From the NCBI RefSeq assembly GCF_001506075.1, contig NZ_KQ947475.1:337209-401208 (forward strand): DNA of 64,000 nucleotides, written 5' to 3'. The stretch is from Vibrio sp. MEBiC08052 (GTDB lineage: Bacteria > Pseudomonadota > Gammaproteobacteria > Enterobacterales > Vibrionaceae). The position numbers were made by a program, and so were the translations under genes. The notes below the pieces were generated by a model. The model had not been told where the DNA came from. It did no database searches and saw only the letters and a program-made list of their open reading frames with translations. Of this stretch, positions 27,393-38,403 are shown in pieces; position 1 is the stretch's first letter, and every line of letters begins with the position of its first letter.

Positions 27393-27936
27393 ATCTACCC
27401 TGTACATGGTTATAAAGTAAGGCGCTATGATCGGCAAAATTTCCTTTCATCGCCTGACCTTGTGTTTCAAATTGTGGACCTTTCAGTAAGACGGGTGTGT
27501 CTGTCCAAAAATCACGGTTATCCAACTGCATACTGAATTTTGCTGTTTTGAGTGACTCGAAACTGGAATTCTCAAGTAAGTTTTTACCAATCACGTTGTC
27601 GTAAAGCGTTAATACCTTATTCTTCGTCATAATTCCCCGCTGAGCCGTCACTTTCCATTCCATGACTCGCCCATCGCGGTATACCTGTAAAATCGGATGC
27701 TCGAATACGGTGTTACCACTTTTTGCATAGTAATCCAGATGCGTCGATGTGATGGTATAGCTTCTCACACCGTCTGCACCATACGAAGTATTTGAAAGAT
27801 GTTCTCCACTAAACATTGGTAGCTCCGTATTTGGAGCTACTTGTTCATTGGCTTTTCTTTCATTATCGAGCAGGTAGTAAATTGACCAGCAGATAATGAA
27901 AAATAAGAGTATATAGATTGTACGAGCCAGACTCAT
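27373..27936 (-). CDS. lptC: LPS export protein LptC
   Basis: LptC is a bitopic inner-membrane protein that receives LPS from LptBFG and hands it to LptA. The 187-residue protein has one N-terminal span (about residues 5-23) and a periplasmic jellyroll with LPMFSGEHLSNTSYG and a KVTAQRGIMTKNKVLTLYDNV motif. Its ATG overlaps the kdsC stop and its end overlaps lptA, keeping kdsC-lptC-lptA-lptB as one unit. Confidence 0.94.
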   Translation of the reverse strand: MSLARTIYILLFFIICWSIYYLLDNERKANEQVAPNTELPMFSGEHLSNTSYGADGVRSYTITSTHLDYYAKSGNTVFEHPILQVYRDGRVMEWKVTAQRGIMTKNKVLTLYDNVIGKNLLENSSFESLKTAKFSMQLDNRDFWTDTPVLLKGPQFETQGQAMKGNFADHSALLYNHVQGRYENLAP

Positions 27937-28490
27937 ATACTCAAACCTTTGTGCATTTCCAGCTCACCCCGGGACTGTAAGATTAAATCACAGACTTCCC
28001 GTACGGCACCATGACCACCCGGAATTGTCGTGACGTAGTTGGCTCTTTTGACCAGTAGTGGATGACCGTCGGTAACGCAGACTTTTAACGCAACTTGCGC
28101 CATGACCGGCCAGTCAATCAAATCATCACCGATATAGGCGGTATGTTCCGGTAAAATCTGTGTTTTTTGACAAATGTCAGCATATGCGCTCACTTTATCA
28201 TCTTGCCCCTGATAAATCAGTGAAATTCCTAGCGCTTTCATGCGGTTTTCAACTATTTTTGAGTGCCTGCCAGTGACGACGGCAACCTCAATACCAGCGT
28301 TCATCAGCGACTTTATGCCGTACCCATCTCTGGTATGGAAGGTTTTCAACTCTTCACCCTGATTGCCTAAATAAATCCGGCCATCGGAGAAAACACCATC
28401 CACATCACAGATGAGTAGTTGAATTTGGCTTGCTATTTCCCAAATCGATGACGTCACAGGACCATAAAGTGTTTCAACCATCTCTGTCAC
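27933..28490 (-). CDS. kdsC: 3-deoxy-D-manno-octulosonate 8-phosphate phosphatase KdsC
   Basis: This HAD-family phosphatase releases Kdo from Kdo-8-phosphate for LPS inner core synthesis. The 185-residue protein has motif I DVDGVFSDG, the HTRDGYGI substrate loop, VVTGR (motif II) and GDDLIDWPVM (motif III). Translation probably begins at GTG 28490, which overlaps the kdsD stop and follows GGAG at a good distance; ATG 28481 is an alternative. It sits between kdsD and lptC in the Kdo/LPS export block. Confidence 0.95.
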   Translation of the reverse strand: MTEMVETLYGPVTSSIWEIASQIQLLICDVDGVFSDGRIYLGNQGEELKTFHTRDGYGIKSLMNAGIEVAVVTGRHSKIVENRMKALGISLIYQGQDDKVSAYADICQKTQILPEHTAYIGDDLIDWPVMAQVALKVCVTDGHPLLVKRANYVTTIPGGHGAVREVCDLILQSRGELEMHKGLSI

Positions 28491-29461
28491 TACATCACTC
28501 CTGCTTTCAGAAGGTCGTGCATGTTGAGGGCGCCGACCAAGTGATCGTTTTCAACCAGCATCAAACCGTTGATGCGTTTTTCCTGCATTAAATTGAGCCC
28601 TTCCACGGCAAGGATGTGGGGCGAAGCTGTGGTTGGGTTTTGCGTCATCACATCACAAATTTTTGCACTGTGAATATCGACACGTTTGTCGAGAATTCGT
28701 CTGAGATCGCCATCGGTAAAAATACCGAGTAGCTTTTGCTGTTGATCGACCACGGCGGTCATCCCTAATCCTTTTTGACTGATTTCCATTAAGGCATCGC
28801 GAATTAAGGCATCGGGGCTGACGACGGGCAGTTGCTCGTCAGTATGCATGATATCACTCAGTTTGAGTAACAGCTTACGGCCTAAGGCTCCCCCCGGATG
28901 GGAGAGAGCAAAGTCTTCCTGAGTAAACCCGCGCGCCTGCAATAGCGTAATCGCAAGTGCATCGCCCATCACCAGTGTTGCTGTGGCGCTGGAGGTTGGT
29001 GCCAATCCTAACGGGCAGGCTTCTTCCGGGACGGAGACTTGTAAATGAAGGTCGGCCAGTTTGGCCATATTGGATTGTGGATTGCCGGTCATACTGATGA
29101 TACGGATCGAGCGACGCTTTAATACTGAATAAAGCGGCAGGATTTCTGATGATTCGCCTGAATAGGAGATCGCAATCACGATATCTCCTTCAGAGATCAT
29201 GCCGAGATCGCCATGTGCGGCTTCCCCCGGGTGCACAAAGAATGACGGTGTTCCGGTGCTGGCGAAAGTCGCAGCCATTTTTTTACCGATATGGCCGGAT
29301 TTACCCATGCCCATGACAATGACTTTACCCAGCTTATTACTCAGGATCATGTCGCAGGCTTGGCAGAAATGTTCGTCAATATATTGTTCTATTTGTTGTA
29401 AACATCGGATTTCTGTATGTAAAACCTGTTTTGCTGACTGAGTATAGTTTAGTTGTGGCAT
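28490..29461 (-). CDS. kdsD: D-arabinose 5-phosphate isomerase KdsD
   Basis: Converts ribulose-5-phosphate to arabinose-5-phosphate, the first step toward Kdo. The 323-residue protein has an N-terminal SIS isomerase domain (about 35-170, with GMGKSGHIGKKMAATF, the EAAHGDLGM motif and ISYSGES) and two C-terminal CBS modules (about 205-320). The ATG at 29461 has GGAG 6 bases upstream; a TTG two codons earlier is not needed. It overlaps kdsC by one base and follows yrbG by about 20 bp. Confidence 0.95.
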   Translation of the reverse strand: MPQLNYTQSAKQVLHTEIRCLQQIEQYIDEHFCQACDMILSNKLGKVIVMGMGKSGHIGKKMAATFASTGTPSFFVHPGEAAHGDLGMISEGDIVIAISYSGESSEILPLYSVLKRRSIRIISMTGNPQSNMAKLADLHLQVSVPEEACPLGLAPTSSATATLVMGDALAITLLQARGFTQEDFALSHPGGALGRKLLLKLSDIMHTDEQLPVVSPDALIRDALMEISQKGLGMTAVVDQQQKLLGIFTDGDLRRILDKRVDIHSAKICDVMTQNPTTASPHILAVEGLNLMQEKRINGLMLVENDHLVGALNMHDLLKAGVM

Positions 29462-29482
29462 CCTCAACTCCGTTCTCTCTTG

Positions 29483-30448
29483 CTAAGCGCCCATATTCAT
29501 GAACAAATAAGTCTGATAGACAATAAATATAACGAACAGAATAAACCCTTCGATTCTGTTGATGCTTCGCGATTTTCCTAACGCCATCACGACCAGAAGC
29601 AGAGAAAGTCCCAACATGACCCAAAAGTCTCGTCCCATGGCATGTTCGCTGATGACTGACGGGTTCAAAATCCCGGGGATGCCCATCACCGCCAGAATGT
29701 TAAACACATTCGAACCGATAATATTCCCCACGGCCATATCATCTTCACCTTTCAGTACCCCAGCCAGTGATGCTGCGAGTTCAGGCAGGCTGGTCCCGAT
29801 CGCAATAATCGTCAGACCGATGACGAGATCACTCATGCCAAAGTATTTTGCAATGATGACGGCATTATTCACGAGAAGCTCAGAAGACAGAGGCAGCAGA
29901 ATCAGACCGACAATGACCCAGAATAGCGCTACTTTACTATTGACGCCTTCTGGCACTTCTGACTCCTGCTCAGCCAGCAGTCGGTCTTTTTGATTGCTTT
30001 CACTGCGGCTGATTTTGAGCATTGCCAGAATGAATATGGCAAACACAACAAAGAGTAAGACGCCTTCATAGAAACCAAGGTGTCCATCCCAGAGAATCAC
30101 ACCGGATAATAATGTGACTCCAATCATAAACGGAAGTTCTCTGCGCAGCAGTTCTGAGTTAATAGATAATGGTTTAATCAATGCCGTGATACCTAGAATT
30201 AAGGCGATATTGGCAATATTAGAGCCCAGAATGTTACCGACAGCGGTATCGGTTTTATTGGCGAGCGCTGCCGTTGCAGAGACCATCATCTCTGGCGCTG
30301 ATGAGCCCATTGCAATGATCGTCATACCGATCACCAATGGTGAAATCCCAACATTGCGTGCCAGTGCTGCAGAGCCAAAAACCAACCGGTCTGCACTCCA
30401 TACCAGTAAGATGAGTCCGACAATCAATAAAGCAACAGCTGTAAGCAT
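29483..30448 (-). CDS. yrbG: Calcium/sodium antiporter family protein YrbG
   Basis: Member of the Ca2+/cation antiporter superfamily. The 321-residue protein has about ten hydrophobic segments with the two inverted alpha repeats visible: GMTIIAMGSSAPEMMVS (about 40-56) and GLTIIAIGTSLPELAAS (about 205-221), each with its GSN partner (GNILGSNIANI and GNIIGSNVFNI). ATG 30448 is preceded by AGGAA and starts at the first membrane span; the frame opens earlier at 30511 without support. It heads the yrbG-kdsD-kdsC-lptCAB block and is divergent from mlaF, as in E. coli. Transport specificity is not proven. Confidence 0.93.
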   Translation of the reverse strand: MLTAVALLIVGLILLVWSADRLVFGSAALARNVGISPLVIGMTIIAMGSSAPEMMVSATAALANKTDTAVGNILGSNIANIALILGITALIKPLSINSELLRRELPFMIGVTLLSGVILWDGHLGFYEGVLLFVVFAIFILAMLKISRSESNQKDRLLAEQESEVPEGVNSKVALFWVIVGLILLPLSSELLVNNAVIIAKYFGMSDLVIGLTIIAIGTSLPELAASLAGVLKGEDDMAVGNIIGSNVFNILAVMGIPGILNPSVISEHAMGRDFWVMLGLSLLLVVMALGKSRSINRIEGFILFVIFIVYQTYLFMNMGA

Positions 30449-30980
30449 GTGTATTCCTAGTGGATAAAGATAAAAATATTTAACCGTCGATTTTGACGTT
30501 TTGGCTTGCAAAAGAAAAGTGAAACCTCTTCATTTCTTCATCAAAAGGTTACAGATTTAGATTTATTTTTCTTTCTGAGTGAATTCAAAATGTTGCTCAG
30601 CAAGCCATGTCAGTGACCGGATGGTATTCTCTATCTATATTTGTCGGACACCTGTAAGCGTTCTGACAAAGGAGGAGCATATTACCATCAAAATGGAAAA
30701 TAGGGATGTCAAACTGGTTCGGACAGTACATTTTTTCGACAAGATCAATGTGTCGGGGTTTGATGCAGGAAAGTAACTCAATGATTCTTGCATCAGTGAT
30801 GGTATGATAGAGCCCGTCTGGCGTGATTCTCAGCGTTGATGTTTTGAAAGGTATCACAGGATCAGCATCATCATGATGCAGTGCTTTAAATTTTTGAAAT
30901 TATACTTATGATTGCGTTTTTTGTTCATGGCAGATGACGTCACGAACAATTGAACATAGGAAAGGAACGATAGGCTGTGT
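30449..30980. other. Divergent yrbG/mlaF intergenic region
   Basis: These 532 bases separate divergent operons. I see no convincing gene: two overlapping short frames (30579-30776 plus, 30597-30857 minus) lack good starts and recognisable products. A small palindrome GCATCA-TCA-TGATGC lies at 30865-30879. The region must hold the promoters of both operons, but none could be assigned with confidence. The purine run AAAGGAA precedes the mlaF ATG by about 13 bases. Confidence 0.4.
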
Positions 30981-31784
30981 ATGTCCGAGTCTGATCTGGT
31001 AACGATTAACAATCTGATGTTTTCTCGTGGTGACAGAAAGATTTTTGATGATGTGTCACTCCATGTCCCACAGGGAAAGGTCACCGCGATTATGGGGCCT
31101 TCCGGTATCGGGAAAACGACTTTGCTCCGTCTGATTGGTGGGCAACTGCTGCCTGAATCCGGAGAAATCTGGTTTGATGGGGCAAATATTCCTGCTTTGG
31201 GGAGAAATAAGCTTTATCAGGCGCGCAAGAAAATGAGTATGTTGTTTCAGTCCGGTGCGTTATTTACCGATCTGAACGTATACGATAATGTGGCATTCCC
31301 GCTACGGGAGCATACCGAATTGAGTGAAACATTCATTCGGACACTGGTATTGCTCAAACTCGAAGCGGTCGGTTTACGAGGCGCGGCTTATCTGATGCCG
31401 AGTGAATTATCCGGTGGGATGGCACGCCGTGCGGCACTGGCCCGGGCCATCGCCCTGGATCCCGAGTTGATAATGTTTGACGAGCCATTCGTCGGACAGG
31501 ATCCAATGACGATGGGCGTATTGGTTGAATTAATTCGTCATCTGAATCAGGCTTTGGGGATCACATCCATTGTTGTCTCTCACGATGTTCCGGAAGTGAT
31601 GAGTATTGCGGATTGGGTATATCTTCTCGCCGATGGAAAAATCATTGCTGAAGGGACGCCAGAGTCATTACACCAGAACAATGATCCGCGGGTCAGACAG
31701 TTTTTACAAGGTGAAGCGGATGGGCCCGTGCCTTTCCGCTATCCTGCGCCGTCACTTGAGAAGGACCTATTTCATGTTGGCTAG
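30981..31784 (+). CDS. mlaF: Phospholipid ABC transporter ATP-binding protein MlaF
   Basis: ATPase of the MlaFEDB complex, which moves phospholipids between the inner membrane and the periplasmic carrier MlaC to keep outer-membrane asymmetry. The 267-residue protein has Walker [10 protein letters not shown] (about residues 38-46), signature [15 protein letters not shown], Walker [14 protein letters not shown] and the switch SHDVPEV. The C-terminal extension [16 protein letters not shown] fits MlaF, where it contacts MlaB. Its end overlaps mlaE by 11 bases. Confidence 0.96.
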   Translation: MSESDLVTINNLMFSRGDRKIFDDVSLHVPQGKVTAIMGPSGIGKTTLLRLIGGQLLPESGEIWFDGANIPALGRNKLYQARKKMSMLFQSGALFTDLNVYDNVAFPLREHTELSETFIRTLVLLKLEAVGLRGAAYLMPSELSGGMARRAALARAIALDPELIMFDEPFVGQDPMTMGVLVELIRHLNQALGITSIVVSHDVPEVMSIADWVYLLADGKIIAEGTPESLHQNNDPRVRQFLQGEADGPVPFRYPAPSLEKDLFHVG

Positions 31785-32565
31785 TTTTATTCAGTTTGCC
31801 GTTCGCACCGGGCGAAGAACATTTGATATCTGTGAGGCTTTTGGTCGTGCGACATTTATGTTGCTTGGTGCTTTACTGACTCGTCCTCACCCGGTGAAAA
31901 ACTTTCCGCTGCTAGTCAAGCAAATCTATAGTGTCGGTGTGCTATCCATGGCCATCATCATTGTGTCGGGGTTGTTTATCGGCATGGTTGTGAGTTTGCA
32001 GGGCTATGTCATTCTGGTCGATTATGGGGCGGAAGGCAGTCTGGGAACACTGGTTTCTCTATCGTTGTTACGTGAATTGGGGCCGGTTGTGACTGCATTA
32101 TTATTTGCCGGACGAGCAGGCTCGGCACTGACGGCTGAAATTGGTTTGATGAAAGCCACCGAGCAGTTGTCGAGTCTTGAAATGATGGCCGTAGATCCAT
32201 TGAAGCGCGTTATTGCACCTCGGTTTTGGGCCGGTGTGATTTCGATGCCGGTATTGGCGATGATCTTTATGGCTGTCGGCATTTGGGGAGGACAATTGGT
32301 TGGTGTGGACTGGAAAGGGATTGACGATGGTAGTTTCTGGTCAACGATTCAGGCAACCGTCGAGTTAGGTCATGATATTGGTAACAGTATGGTGAAGTGC
32401 TTTGCGTTTGCTTTTACCATCGTGTGGATTGCCCTGTTTAATGGGTATGATGCGATGCCGACCTCTGAAGGTATCAGCCGAGCGACAACGAAAACAGTCG
32501 TCTATTCGTCTCTCGCTGTGTTAGGTCTTGATTTTGTTTTAACTGCACTGATGTTTGGGAACTAA
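31774..32565 (+). CDS. mlaE: Phospholipid ABC transporter permease MlaE
   Basis: Inner-membrane permease of the Mla system (MlaE/Ttg2B family). The 263-residue protein has an N-terminal amphipathic helix and about five to six membrane spans, with conserved segments [41 protein letters not shown] (split across the coupling region) and [19 protein letters not shown] 31774 follows AAGGA and overlaps mlaF; the frame opens earlier inside mlaF only as read-through. MlaD starts two bases after its stop. Confidence 0.95.
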   Translation: MLASFIQFAVRTGRRTFDICEAFGRATFMLLGALLTRPHPVKNFPLLVKQIYSVGVLSMAIIIVSGLFIGMVVSLQGYVILVDYGAEGSLGTLVSLSLLRELGPVVTALLFAGRAGSALTAEIGLMKATEQLSSLEMMAVDPLKRVIAPRFWAGVISMPVLAMIFMAVGIWGGQLVGVDWKGIDDGSFWSTIQATVELGHDIGNSMVKCFAFAFTIVWIALFNGYDAMPTSEGISRATTKTVVYSSLAVLGLDFVLTALMFGN

Positions 32566-32567
32566 AC

Positions 32568-33077
32568 ATGCAACAAACACGAACAATAGAATTTTGGGTG
32601 GGCACTTTCGTTATTGCCGGAATTTGCGCAATTTTGGTGATGATTTTTCAAGTTGCTGATGTAAAAGGTCTGGGATCGGATGATAGTTATCAACTGACCG
32701 CGGAGTTTGACAATATCGGTAGTCTGAAAGTCCGTTCTCCCGTCAAAGTCGGCGGTGTGGTTATCGGTCGGGTTTCTGAAATCAGTCTGGATCCGGAATC
32801 ATTAAAGCCGATGGTTAAATTATCAATCAGCAGTCGATACAAAGAATTTCCCGCGACGTCCAGTCTGCAGATTTTGACATCCGGGTTGATTGGTGAACAG
32901 TATATTAGTTTGGTGCCCGGATTTGTCTGGGGAGATGAAACCGAGTTGCTGGGCAATGGTGACAAGGTTGAAGATACTAAGTCTGCATTAGTGCTGGAAA
33001 ATCTGATTGGGCAGTTCCTCTATCGGAGTGGTAATTCCGGTGGTGATAAAAAAAGTCAGGCAGACACGAAGGAGTAA
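32568..33077 (+). CDS. mlaD: Phospholipid-binding MCE protein MlaD
   Basis: MCE-domain protein that forms a hexameric ring on MlaE in the periplasm. The 169-residue product has one N-terminal membrane anchor (about residues 8-27) and the MCE domain at about 40-118 with FDNIGSLKVRSPVKVGGVVIGRV and ILTSGLIGEQYISLVPG segments (each shorter part is strongly conserved). The C-terminal tail is low complexity and charged. Encoded between mlaE and mlaC with very short gaps. Confidence 0.95.
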   Translation: MQQTRTIEFWVGTFVIAGICAILVMIFQVADVKGLGSDDSYQLTAEFDNIGSLKVRSPVKVGGVVIGRVSEISLDPESLKPMVKLSISSRYKEFPATSSLQILTSGLIGEQYISLVPGFVWGDETELLGNGDKVEDTKSALVLENLIGQFLYRSGNSGGDKKSQADTKE

Positions 33078-33080
33078 GGG

Positions 33081-33716
33081 ATGTTAATGCGCTATATGAT
33101 GTTACTGGTGGTTTTATTCTGTTCGATGACCAGTCAGGCACAAACCATTGATATGCACAATCCTTATCAGATGATGAAGCAGGTGTCAGAAAAGACGTTT
33201 CAGCGTTTGAAATCTGAGCAAAGTAAGATTCATCAAGATCCGAACTATCTGAAAGTGATCGTCAAAGATGAGTTGATGCCTTATGTCAATTATCAGTATG
33301 CAGCTTTAAAGCTGTTAGGTCCTTACCTGAAAGGTGCCAAGAAGGATGATGTCCTGGCATTTATCGACGCATTTCAAGGCTATCTCATTAGTAGTTATGC
33401 GCAGGTTTTAACGCAATATAGTGATCAAGAAATTACATTTGGACCGGAGCCAAAAATCGATACAACAGACCGGATTACAACTGTGATGGTCAATATTATC
33501 GATACACCGAACCCTGATATTAAACTTGAGTTTCAACTGAGAAAATCGAAATCAGGCGAATGGCAGGCTTTCGATATGATCGCTGAAGGTATCAGTATGC
33601 TATCCAGTAAACGCTCGGAGTGGAGTGGCAAAATTAATAGTGATGGTATATTGGCTGTGGCGAATGAGTTGAAAACACTCTCTCAGCAACCGATCACAAT
33701 TGAGAAAAAATCATGA
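33081..33716 (+). CDS. mlaC: Periplasmic phospholipid carrier MlaC
   Basis: MlaC (Ttg2D/ABC toluene tolerance family) shuttles phospholipids across the periplasm between the outer-membrane MlaA complex and MlaFEDB. The 211-residue protein has a signal peptide ending near SQA (about residue 20), then DMHNPYQMMKQVSEKTF, LMPYVNYQYAALKLLG and the QEITFGPEPK region. An AAGGAGTAAGGG stretch precedes the ATG at 33081. The stop overlaps the mlaB start by four bases. Confidence 0.94.
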   Translation: MLMRYMMLLVVLFCSMTSQAQTIDMHNPYQMMKQVSEKTFQRLKSEQSKIHQDPNYLKVIVKDELMPYVNYQYAALKLLGPYLKGAKKDDVLAFIDAFQGYLISSYAQVLTQYSDQEITFGPEPKIDTTDRITTVMVNIIDTPNPDIKLEFQLRKSKSGEWQAFDMIAEGISMLSSKRSEWSGKINSDGILAVANELKTLSQQPITIEKKS

Positions 33717-34021
33717 CACATCCTCAGTGGCATCCCCTTGAACAGGGCAACATTGAGTTGAGTGGTGCGCTGGATAGAGAAACTGTCCCCGGACTATGGC
33801 AGTTTCTGCAGCAGTGGCAACCGACTCATGATCAAATCATGCTTTCACTCGAAAATGTGGTGCGGGTCGATTCCGCAGGCATGGTATTGCTGATTCATTT
33901 AATAGAACATGCAAAAAAACGAAACTGCCATATAATGCTCAGTTTCGTGCCAGAGCAACTGAGCATGTTATTCCAGTTAAGTAACATTGAGTCGCTCGTA
34001 ACAAACCATATTTCAGAATAA
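33713..34021 (+). CDS. mlaB: STAS-domain protein MlaB
   Basis: A 102-residue single-domain STAS protein that binds MlaF and is needed for assembly and activity of the Mla ATPase. The conserved STAS segment VVRVDSAGMVLLIHLIEHAKKR (about residues 48-69) carries the Asp-Ser pair where related anti-anti-sigma factors are phosphorylated. It overlaps the mlaC stop in ATGA and precedes the BolA-like gene, the normal gene order. Confidence 0.93.
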   Translation: MTHPQWHPLEQGNIELSGALDRETVPGLWQFLQQWQPTHDQIMLSLENVVRVDSAGMVLLIHLIEHAKKRNCHIMLSFVPEQLSMLFQLSNIESLVTNHISE

Positions 34022-34038
34022 GTAATTAGGGGTAGATA

Positions 34039-34293
34039 GTGGATAGTGCACAAGTACAAGAGATTTTAGATGAGGCACTTCATCTTCACGAAATCCATGT
34101 TAAAGGGGAAGGCAGCCATTTTGAAGTGATCGCAGTTGATCAATGCTTCGATGGGATGAGCCGAGTGAAGAAACAGCAATTCATCTACGCCCCTTTAATG
34201 GCATATATTCAGCGTAATGATATTCATGCCGTTTCCATCAAAGCCTACACCCCGGCAGAATGGGAACGCGATAAAAAACTGATGTCTTTGTAA
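34039..34293 (+). CDS. ibaG: BolA-family protein IbaG
   Basis: An 84-residue BolA-like protein, the homologue of E. coli YrbA/IbaG, thought to work with monothiol glutaredoxin in iron-sulfur and acid-stress physiology. The BolA fold signature is seen in [20 protein letters not shown] and the [17 protein letters not shown] helix with the usual basic residues. It starts with GTG at 34039, preceded by GGGGTAG, and lies between mlaB and murA, the conserved location in gammaproteobacteria. Confidence 0.93.
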   Translation: MDSAQVQEILDEALHLHEIHVKGEGSHFEVIAVDQCFDGMSRVKKQQFIYAPLMAYIQRNDIHAVSIKAYTPAEWERDKKLMSL

Positions 34294-34299
34294 GGTTGA

Positions 34300-35568
<1,269 letters not shown>

Positions 35569-35583
35569 TTGATTGTCGAATTG

Positions 35584-35615
35584 AGTCGAAACTGAAAAAG
35601 GGTTTCGGCTTTTTT
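35584..35615 (+). terminator. Terminator after murA
   Basis: Nine-pair stem AGTCGAAAC / GTTTCGGCT (one G-U pair) with a 9-base loop, followed by a run of T. Confidence 0.85.
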
Positions 35616-35660
35616 ATTGTGGGGCTGGTGTTGATGGCAGCCCTGATTTAGGAGAACAGA

Positions 35661-36404
35661 ATGATTGCACTATTACGTGTGTTTGTTGTCGTGATATTTG
35701 CGCTATTCATGTTTATCTTCGGATGTGGCTACTGTTTGTTGAGCCCTCGCAATCCGAAGCATGTTTATACATTTGGTCGATTGTTTGCTCGTATGTCCCG
35801 TTTGTTTGGGATTAAACTTGAGCTGCGTTTGCCGGAGAATGCTCTTCAGCAGACACAAAGTATTTATATTGCTAACCACCAGAGTAATTGGGATATGTTT
35901 ACCGTTTCTGCGGCTGTCACACCGAGAGTGGTCACCGTCGGTAAGAAAAGTCTGGTCTGGCTGCCTTTGTTCGGGCAGCTCTATTGGCTGACGGGCAATA
36001 TCTTGATTGATCGTGCCAATAAAGCCAAAGCAAAAGGCACGATTGATCAGGTGGTCGATAGTGTCAAAAACAGCAAAGTTTCGGTGTGGATGTTTCCGGA
36101 AGGGACGCGCTCTCGCGGAAGAGGTCTATTGCCTTTTAAAGTGGGGGCGTTTCATGCCGCAATTGCCGCGGGTGTACCGGTTGTTCCGATTGTGTGTAGC
36201 TCAACCAGTCATCTGAAATTAAACCGTTGGAATAACGGACATGTCATCGTTGAGATGATGGCACCGATTCCGACGGAAGGCTTGCACAAAGAAGACGTTC
36301 GTCATTTGGCGAAAGAGTGTCATAAAGTGATGAAAGAGAAGCTTGAATCGTTGGATCAAGAGGTTTCTGTTTTAAATCAGGGGCGAGGATCAGTGATTAA
36401 CTGA
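35661..36404 (+). CDS. plsC: 1-acyl-sn-glycerol-3-phosphate acyltransferase
   Basis: PlsC acylates lysophosphatidic acid to phosphatidic acid at the inner membrane, a core step of phospholipid synthesis. The 247-residue protein has an N-terminal membrane span (about residues 5-22), the catalytic HX4D motif NHQSNWD at 72-78, and the substrate motif FPEGTRSRGRG near residue 143, followed by the VPVVPIV motif. It is a single gene downstream of the murA terminator, with AGGAGAA before its ATG, and is followed by a strong hairpin. Confidence 0.94.
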   Translation: MIALLRVFVVVIFALFMFIFGCGYCLLSPRNPKHVYTFGRLFARMSRLFGIKLELRLPENALQQTQSIYIANHQSNWDMFTVSAAVTPRVVTVGKKSLVWLPLFGQLYWLTGNILIDRANKAKAKGTIDQVVDSVKNSKVSVWMFPEGTRSRGRGLLPFKVGAFHAAIAAGVPVVPIVCSSTSHLKLNRWNNGHVIVEMMAPIPTEGLHKEDVRHLAKECHKVMKEKLESLDQEVSVLNQGRGSVIN

Positions 36405-36429
36405 TACGAACTGGTTTACCGCGCTTATG

Positions 36430-36459
36430 AAAAAGGTTGATAGCAATATCAACCTTTTT
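36430..36459. terminator. Bidirectional terminator plsC/ridA
   Basis: Perfect 13-bp inverted repeat AAAAAGGTTGATA / TATCAACCTTTTT with a GCAA loop, flanked by A and T runs, between convergent genes. Confidence 0.92.
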
Positions 36460-36521
36460 CTTTTTAGCGGCGTGCGCATCAGTCAGTGTATCAAGCTAAA
36501 CCAAACACACTTCAAATCCGC

Positions 36522-36908
36522 TTAACGGACAGCGATGGCTTCAATTTCAATGCCAACATCTTTGGGCAGGCGTGCGACTTCAACGCAAGAGCGAGCCGGA
36601 TAGTTTGCGACGTTGTGCTCATCGAAAAACTTGCCATATACTTCATTGACGGTCGCAAAGTCACCGAGATCTTTGACAAAAACAGTCATCTTCACAATAT
36701 TGGCGACCGTTAAACCGGCAGACTCAATGATGGCTTTGACGTTTTCCAGAGACTGACGGGCTTGCGCTGCAATTTCGACCGGTACTTCGCCTGTGACCGG
36801 GTTAACCGGGATTTGTCCGGATGTCATGATGAGATTACCCAGATCAACACCTTGAACGTATGGCCCGATAGCTGCCGGCGCTGATTCTGTATGAATTACT
36901 TTTGTCAT
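36522..36908 (-). CDS. ridA: Reactive intermediate/imine deaminase RidA
   Basis: RidA (YjgF/YER057c/UK114) hydrolyses reactive enamine/imine intermediates such as those released by threonine dehydratase. The 128-residue protein shows the family signatures IGPYVQGVDLGNLIMTSGQIP and the C-terminal ARSCVEVARLPKDVGIEIEAIA pattern with the Arg that binds substrate carboxylate and the terminal Glu. It lies downstream of pyrBI on the same strand, as in E. coli where yjgF follows pyrI. Confidence 0.96.
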   Translation of the reverse strand: MTKVIHTESAPAAIGPYVQGVDLGNLIMTSGQIPVNPVTGEVPVEIAAQARQSLENVKAIIESAGLTVANIVKMTVFVKDLGDFATVNEVYGKFFDEHNVANYPARSCVEVARLPKDVGIEIEAIAVR

Positions 36909-36993
36909 TGTTTTCTATCCATTACATGTTGCTTCAGAAAGGTCAGTTTGCCTTGATTCAGAGCGGAGGTAAAGCTTCAATCCTCCGGGGAAT

Positions 36994-37458
36994 TTAGGTT
37001 CGCTCCGTGACGATTTCTCTGGAGAAAACTTTTTCGCAATACTTACATTTCAACCGAATATCCTGTTTCTTCTCCACAATGCTAAAACTACTTTCCACGG
37101 GTTCATCATGGGAGATGCAGTTGGTATTCGGGCAGGCAAAGACATTATTTACGCGTTGTGGTAGTTTCAGCGCGAGTTTTTTCACGACCTTGTAGTTTTC
37201 AATTTGGTTGACCGTCGCATGTGGTGCATACAGTGCCAGTTTGTTGGCTTGGGATTCGTTGATGAAGACATTTTCAATCTTCAGCAAATCCTTAATGCCT
37301 AAGGCTGATGAAGGCAGATTCAACCCGATAGTCACTTTCTGTGAGGATTGATGCATATCGAAAAGTTTTAATACCTTAATGCCGATTTGTGCCGGGATAT
37401 GGTCGATAACGGTGCCGTTTTTAATGGCTTCTACCTGTAATTGTGAATCTTTTGGCAT
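36994..37458 (-). CDS. pyrI: Aspartate carbamoyltransferase regulatory chain PyrI
   Basis: Regulatory subunit of ATCase, binding CTP/UTP and ATP to control the catalytic trimers. The protein of 154 residues has the nucleotide-binding N-terminal half ([19 protein letters not shown]) and a C-terminal zinc domain with four cysteines in a C-x4-C ... C-x2-C arrangement (CPNTNC and CKYC). The ATG at 37458 aligns with the E. coli start; ATG 37464 is two codons earlier. It follows pyrB by 15 bp. Confidence 0.96.
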   Translation of the reverse strand: MPKDSQLQVEAIKNGTVIDHIPAQIGIKVLKLFDMHQSSQKVTIGLNLPSSALGIKDLLKIENVFINESQANKLALYAPHATVNQIENYKVVKKLALKLPQRVNNVFACPNTNCISHDEPVESSFSIVEKKQDIRLKCKYCEKVFSREIVTERT

Positions 37459-37473
37459 GATCATTTGCTCCCT

Positions 37474-38403
37474 TTACAGTGTTTCATTCAGCACAAGCGC
37501 AAGCAGTGCTTCGCGTGCGTAGACGCCATTTTCTGCCTGTTGGAAGAAATAAGCGTGTGGTGTTTGATCGACATCCGTGGTGATTTCATCGACGCGTGGT
37601 AGGGGATGAAGGACTTTCATATTCTCTTTTGCGTCCTGAAGCTGGGCGGCAGAAAGAATATAAGCCGAGCGAATATGCGCATATTCCGATTCATCAAAGC
37701 GTTCCTTCTGCACCCGAGTCATATAGAGAATATCCACTTGCGGAATTACACTCTCGATATCGGTATGCAAGCTATACTCATGGCCCGCTTCTTCCAGCTC
37801 TTCTAAGATATAGTCGGGCATTGCCAGTGCATCCGGGGCGATAAAGAAGAAACGATTGTTGTTAAACTTCGCCAGCGCCTGAGTCAGAGAATGAACGGTA
37901 CGACCATATTTCAGATCACCGACGAACGCGATGTTGATTCCATCGAGACGTCCTTGTGTTTCGGTGATGGTAAAGAGATCGAGCAAGGTTTGGGTCGGAT
38001 GTTGATTGGCACCGTCACCGGCGTTGATGACGGGCACACCGTTAGAGAATTCGGAGGCCAGACGTGCGGCACCTTCCTGAGGGTGACGCATAACAAAGGC
38101 GTCAACATAGGAAGAGATAATCTGCACGGAATCCGCCAGCGTTTCACCTTTCTTCGCCAGTGATGTATTGCCACTGTTATCAAATCCAATCACGTTACCA
38201 CCAATCCGTTGAATCGCGGTTTCAAAAGAGAGGCGCGTCCGTGTAGATGGTTCAAAGAAGCAACTGGCAATGACCTTATTGCGGATCAATTCCGGCTGAG
38301 GTGTTGCTTTCAGCTGGCCTGCTGTGTTGACAATCAACTCTAACTCATCGCGTGTGAGTTCAGAGATTGAGATGATGTGCTTTTTATATAGCGAATTCGT
38401 CAT
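37474..38403 (-). CDS. pyrB: Aspartate carbamoyltransferase catalytic chain PyrB
   Basis: Catalyses carbamoyl phosphate plus aspartate to carbamoyl aspartate, the committed step of pyrimidine synthesis. The 309-residue protein has the carbamoyl-phosphate loop PSTRTR at about 52-57, the [15 protein letters not shown] region, and [11 protein letters not shown] near residue 264. ATG 38403 matches the E. coli start; upstream frames run back into the attenuator. Expression is very likely controlled by the pyrL leader and terminator at 38384-38566. Confidence 0.97.
   Translation of the reverse strand: MTNSLYKKHIISISELTRDELELIVNTAGQLKATPQPELIRNKVIASCFFEPSTRTRLSFETAIQRIGGNVIGFDNSGNTSLAKKGETLADSVQIISSYVDAFVMRHPQEGAARLASEFSNGVPVINAGDGANQHPTQTLLDLFTITETQGRLDGINIAFVGDLKYGRTVHSLTQALAKFNNNRFFFIAPDALAMPDYILEELEEAGHEYSLHTDIESVIPQVDILYMTRVQKERFDESEYAHIRSAYILSAAQLQDAKENMKVLHPLPRVDEITTDVDQTPHAYFFQQAENGVYAREALLALVLNETL

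Noticed and set aside
30597..30857. Minus-strand frame of 86 residues upstream of mlaF, overlapped by a plus-strand frame (30579-30776)
   Set aside because: It begins with GTG without a clear ribosome binding site, matches no family I know, and competes with the other frame in a region that must hold divergent promoters. Kept as intergenic.
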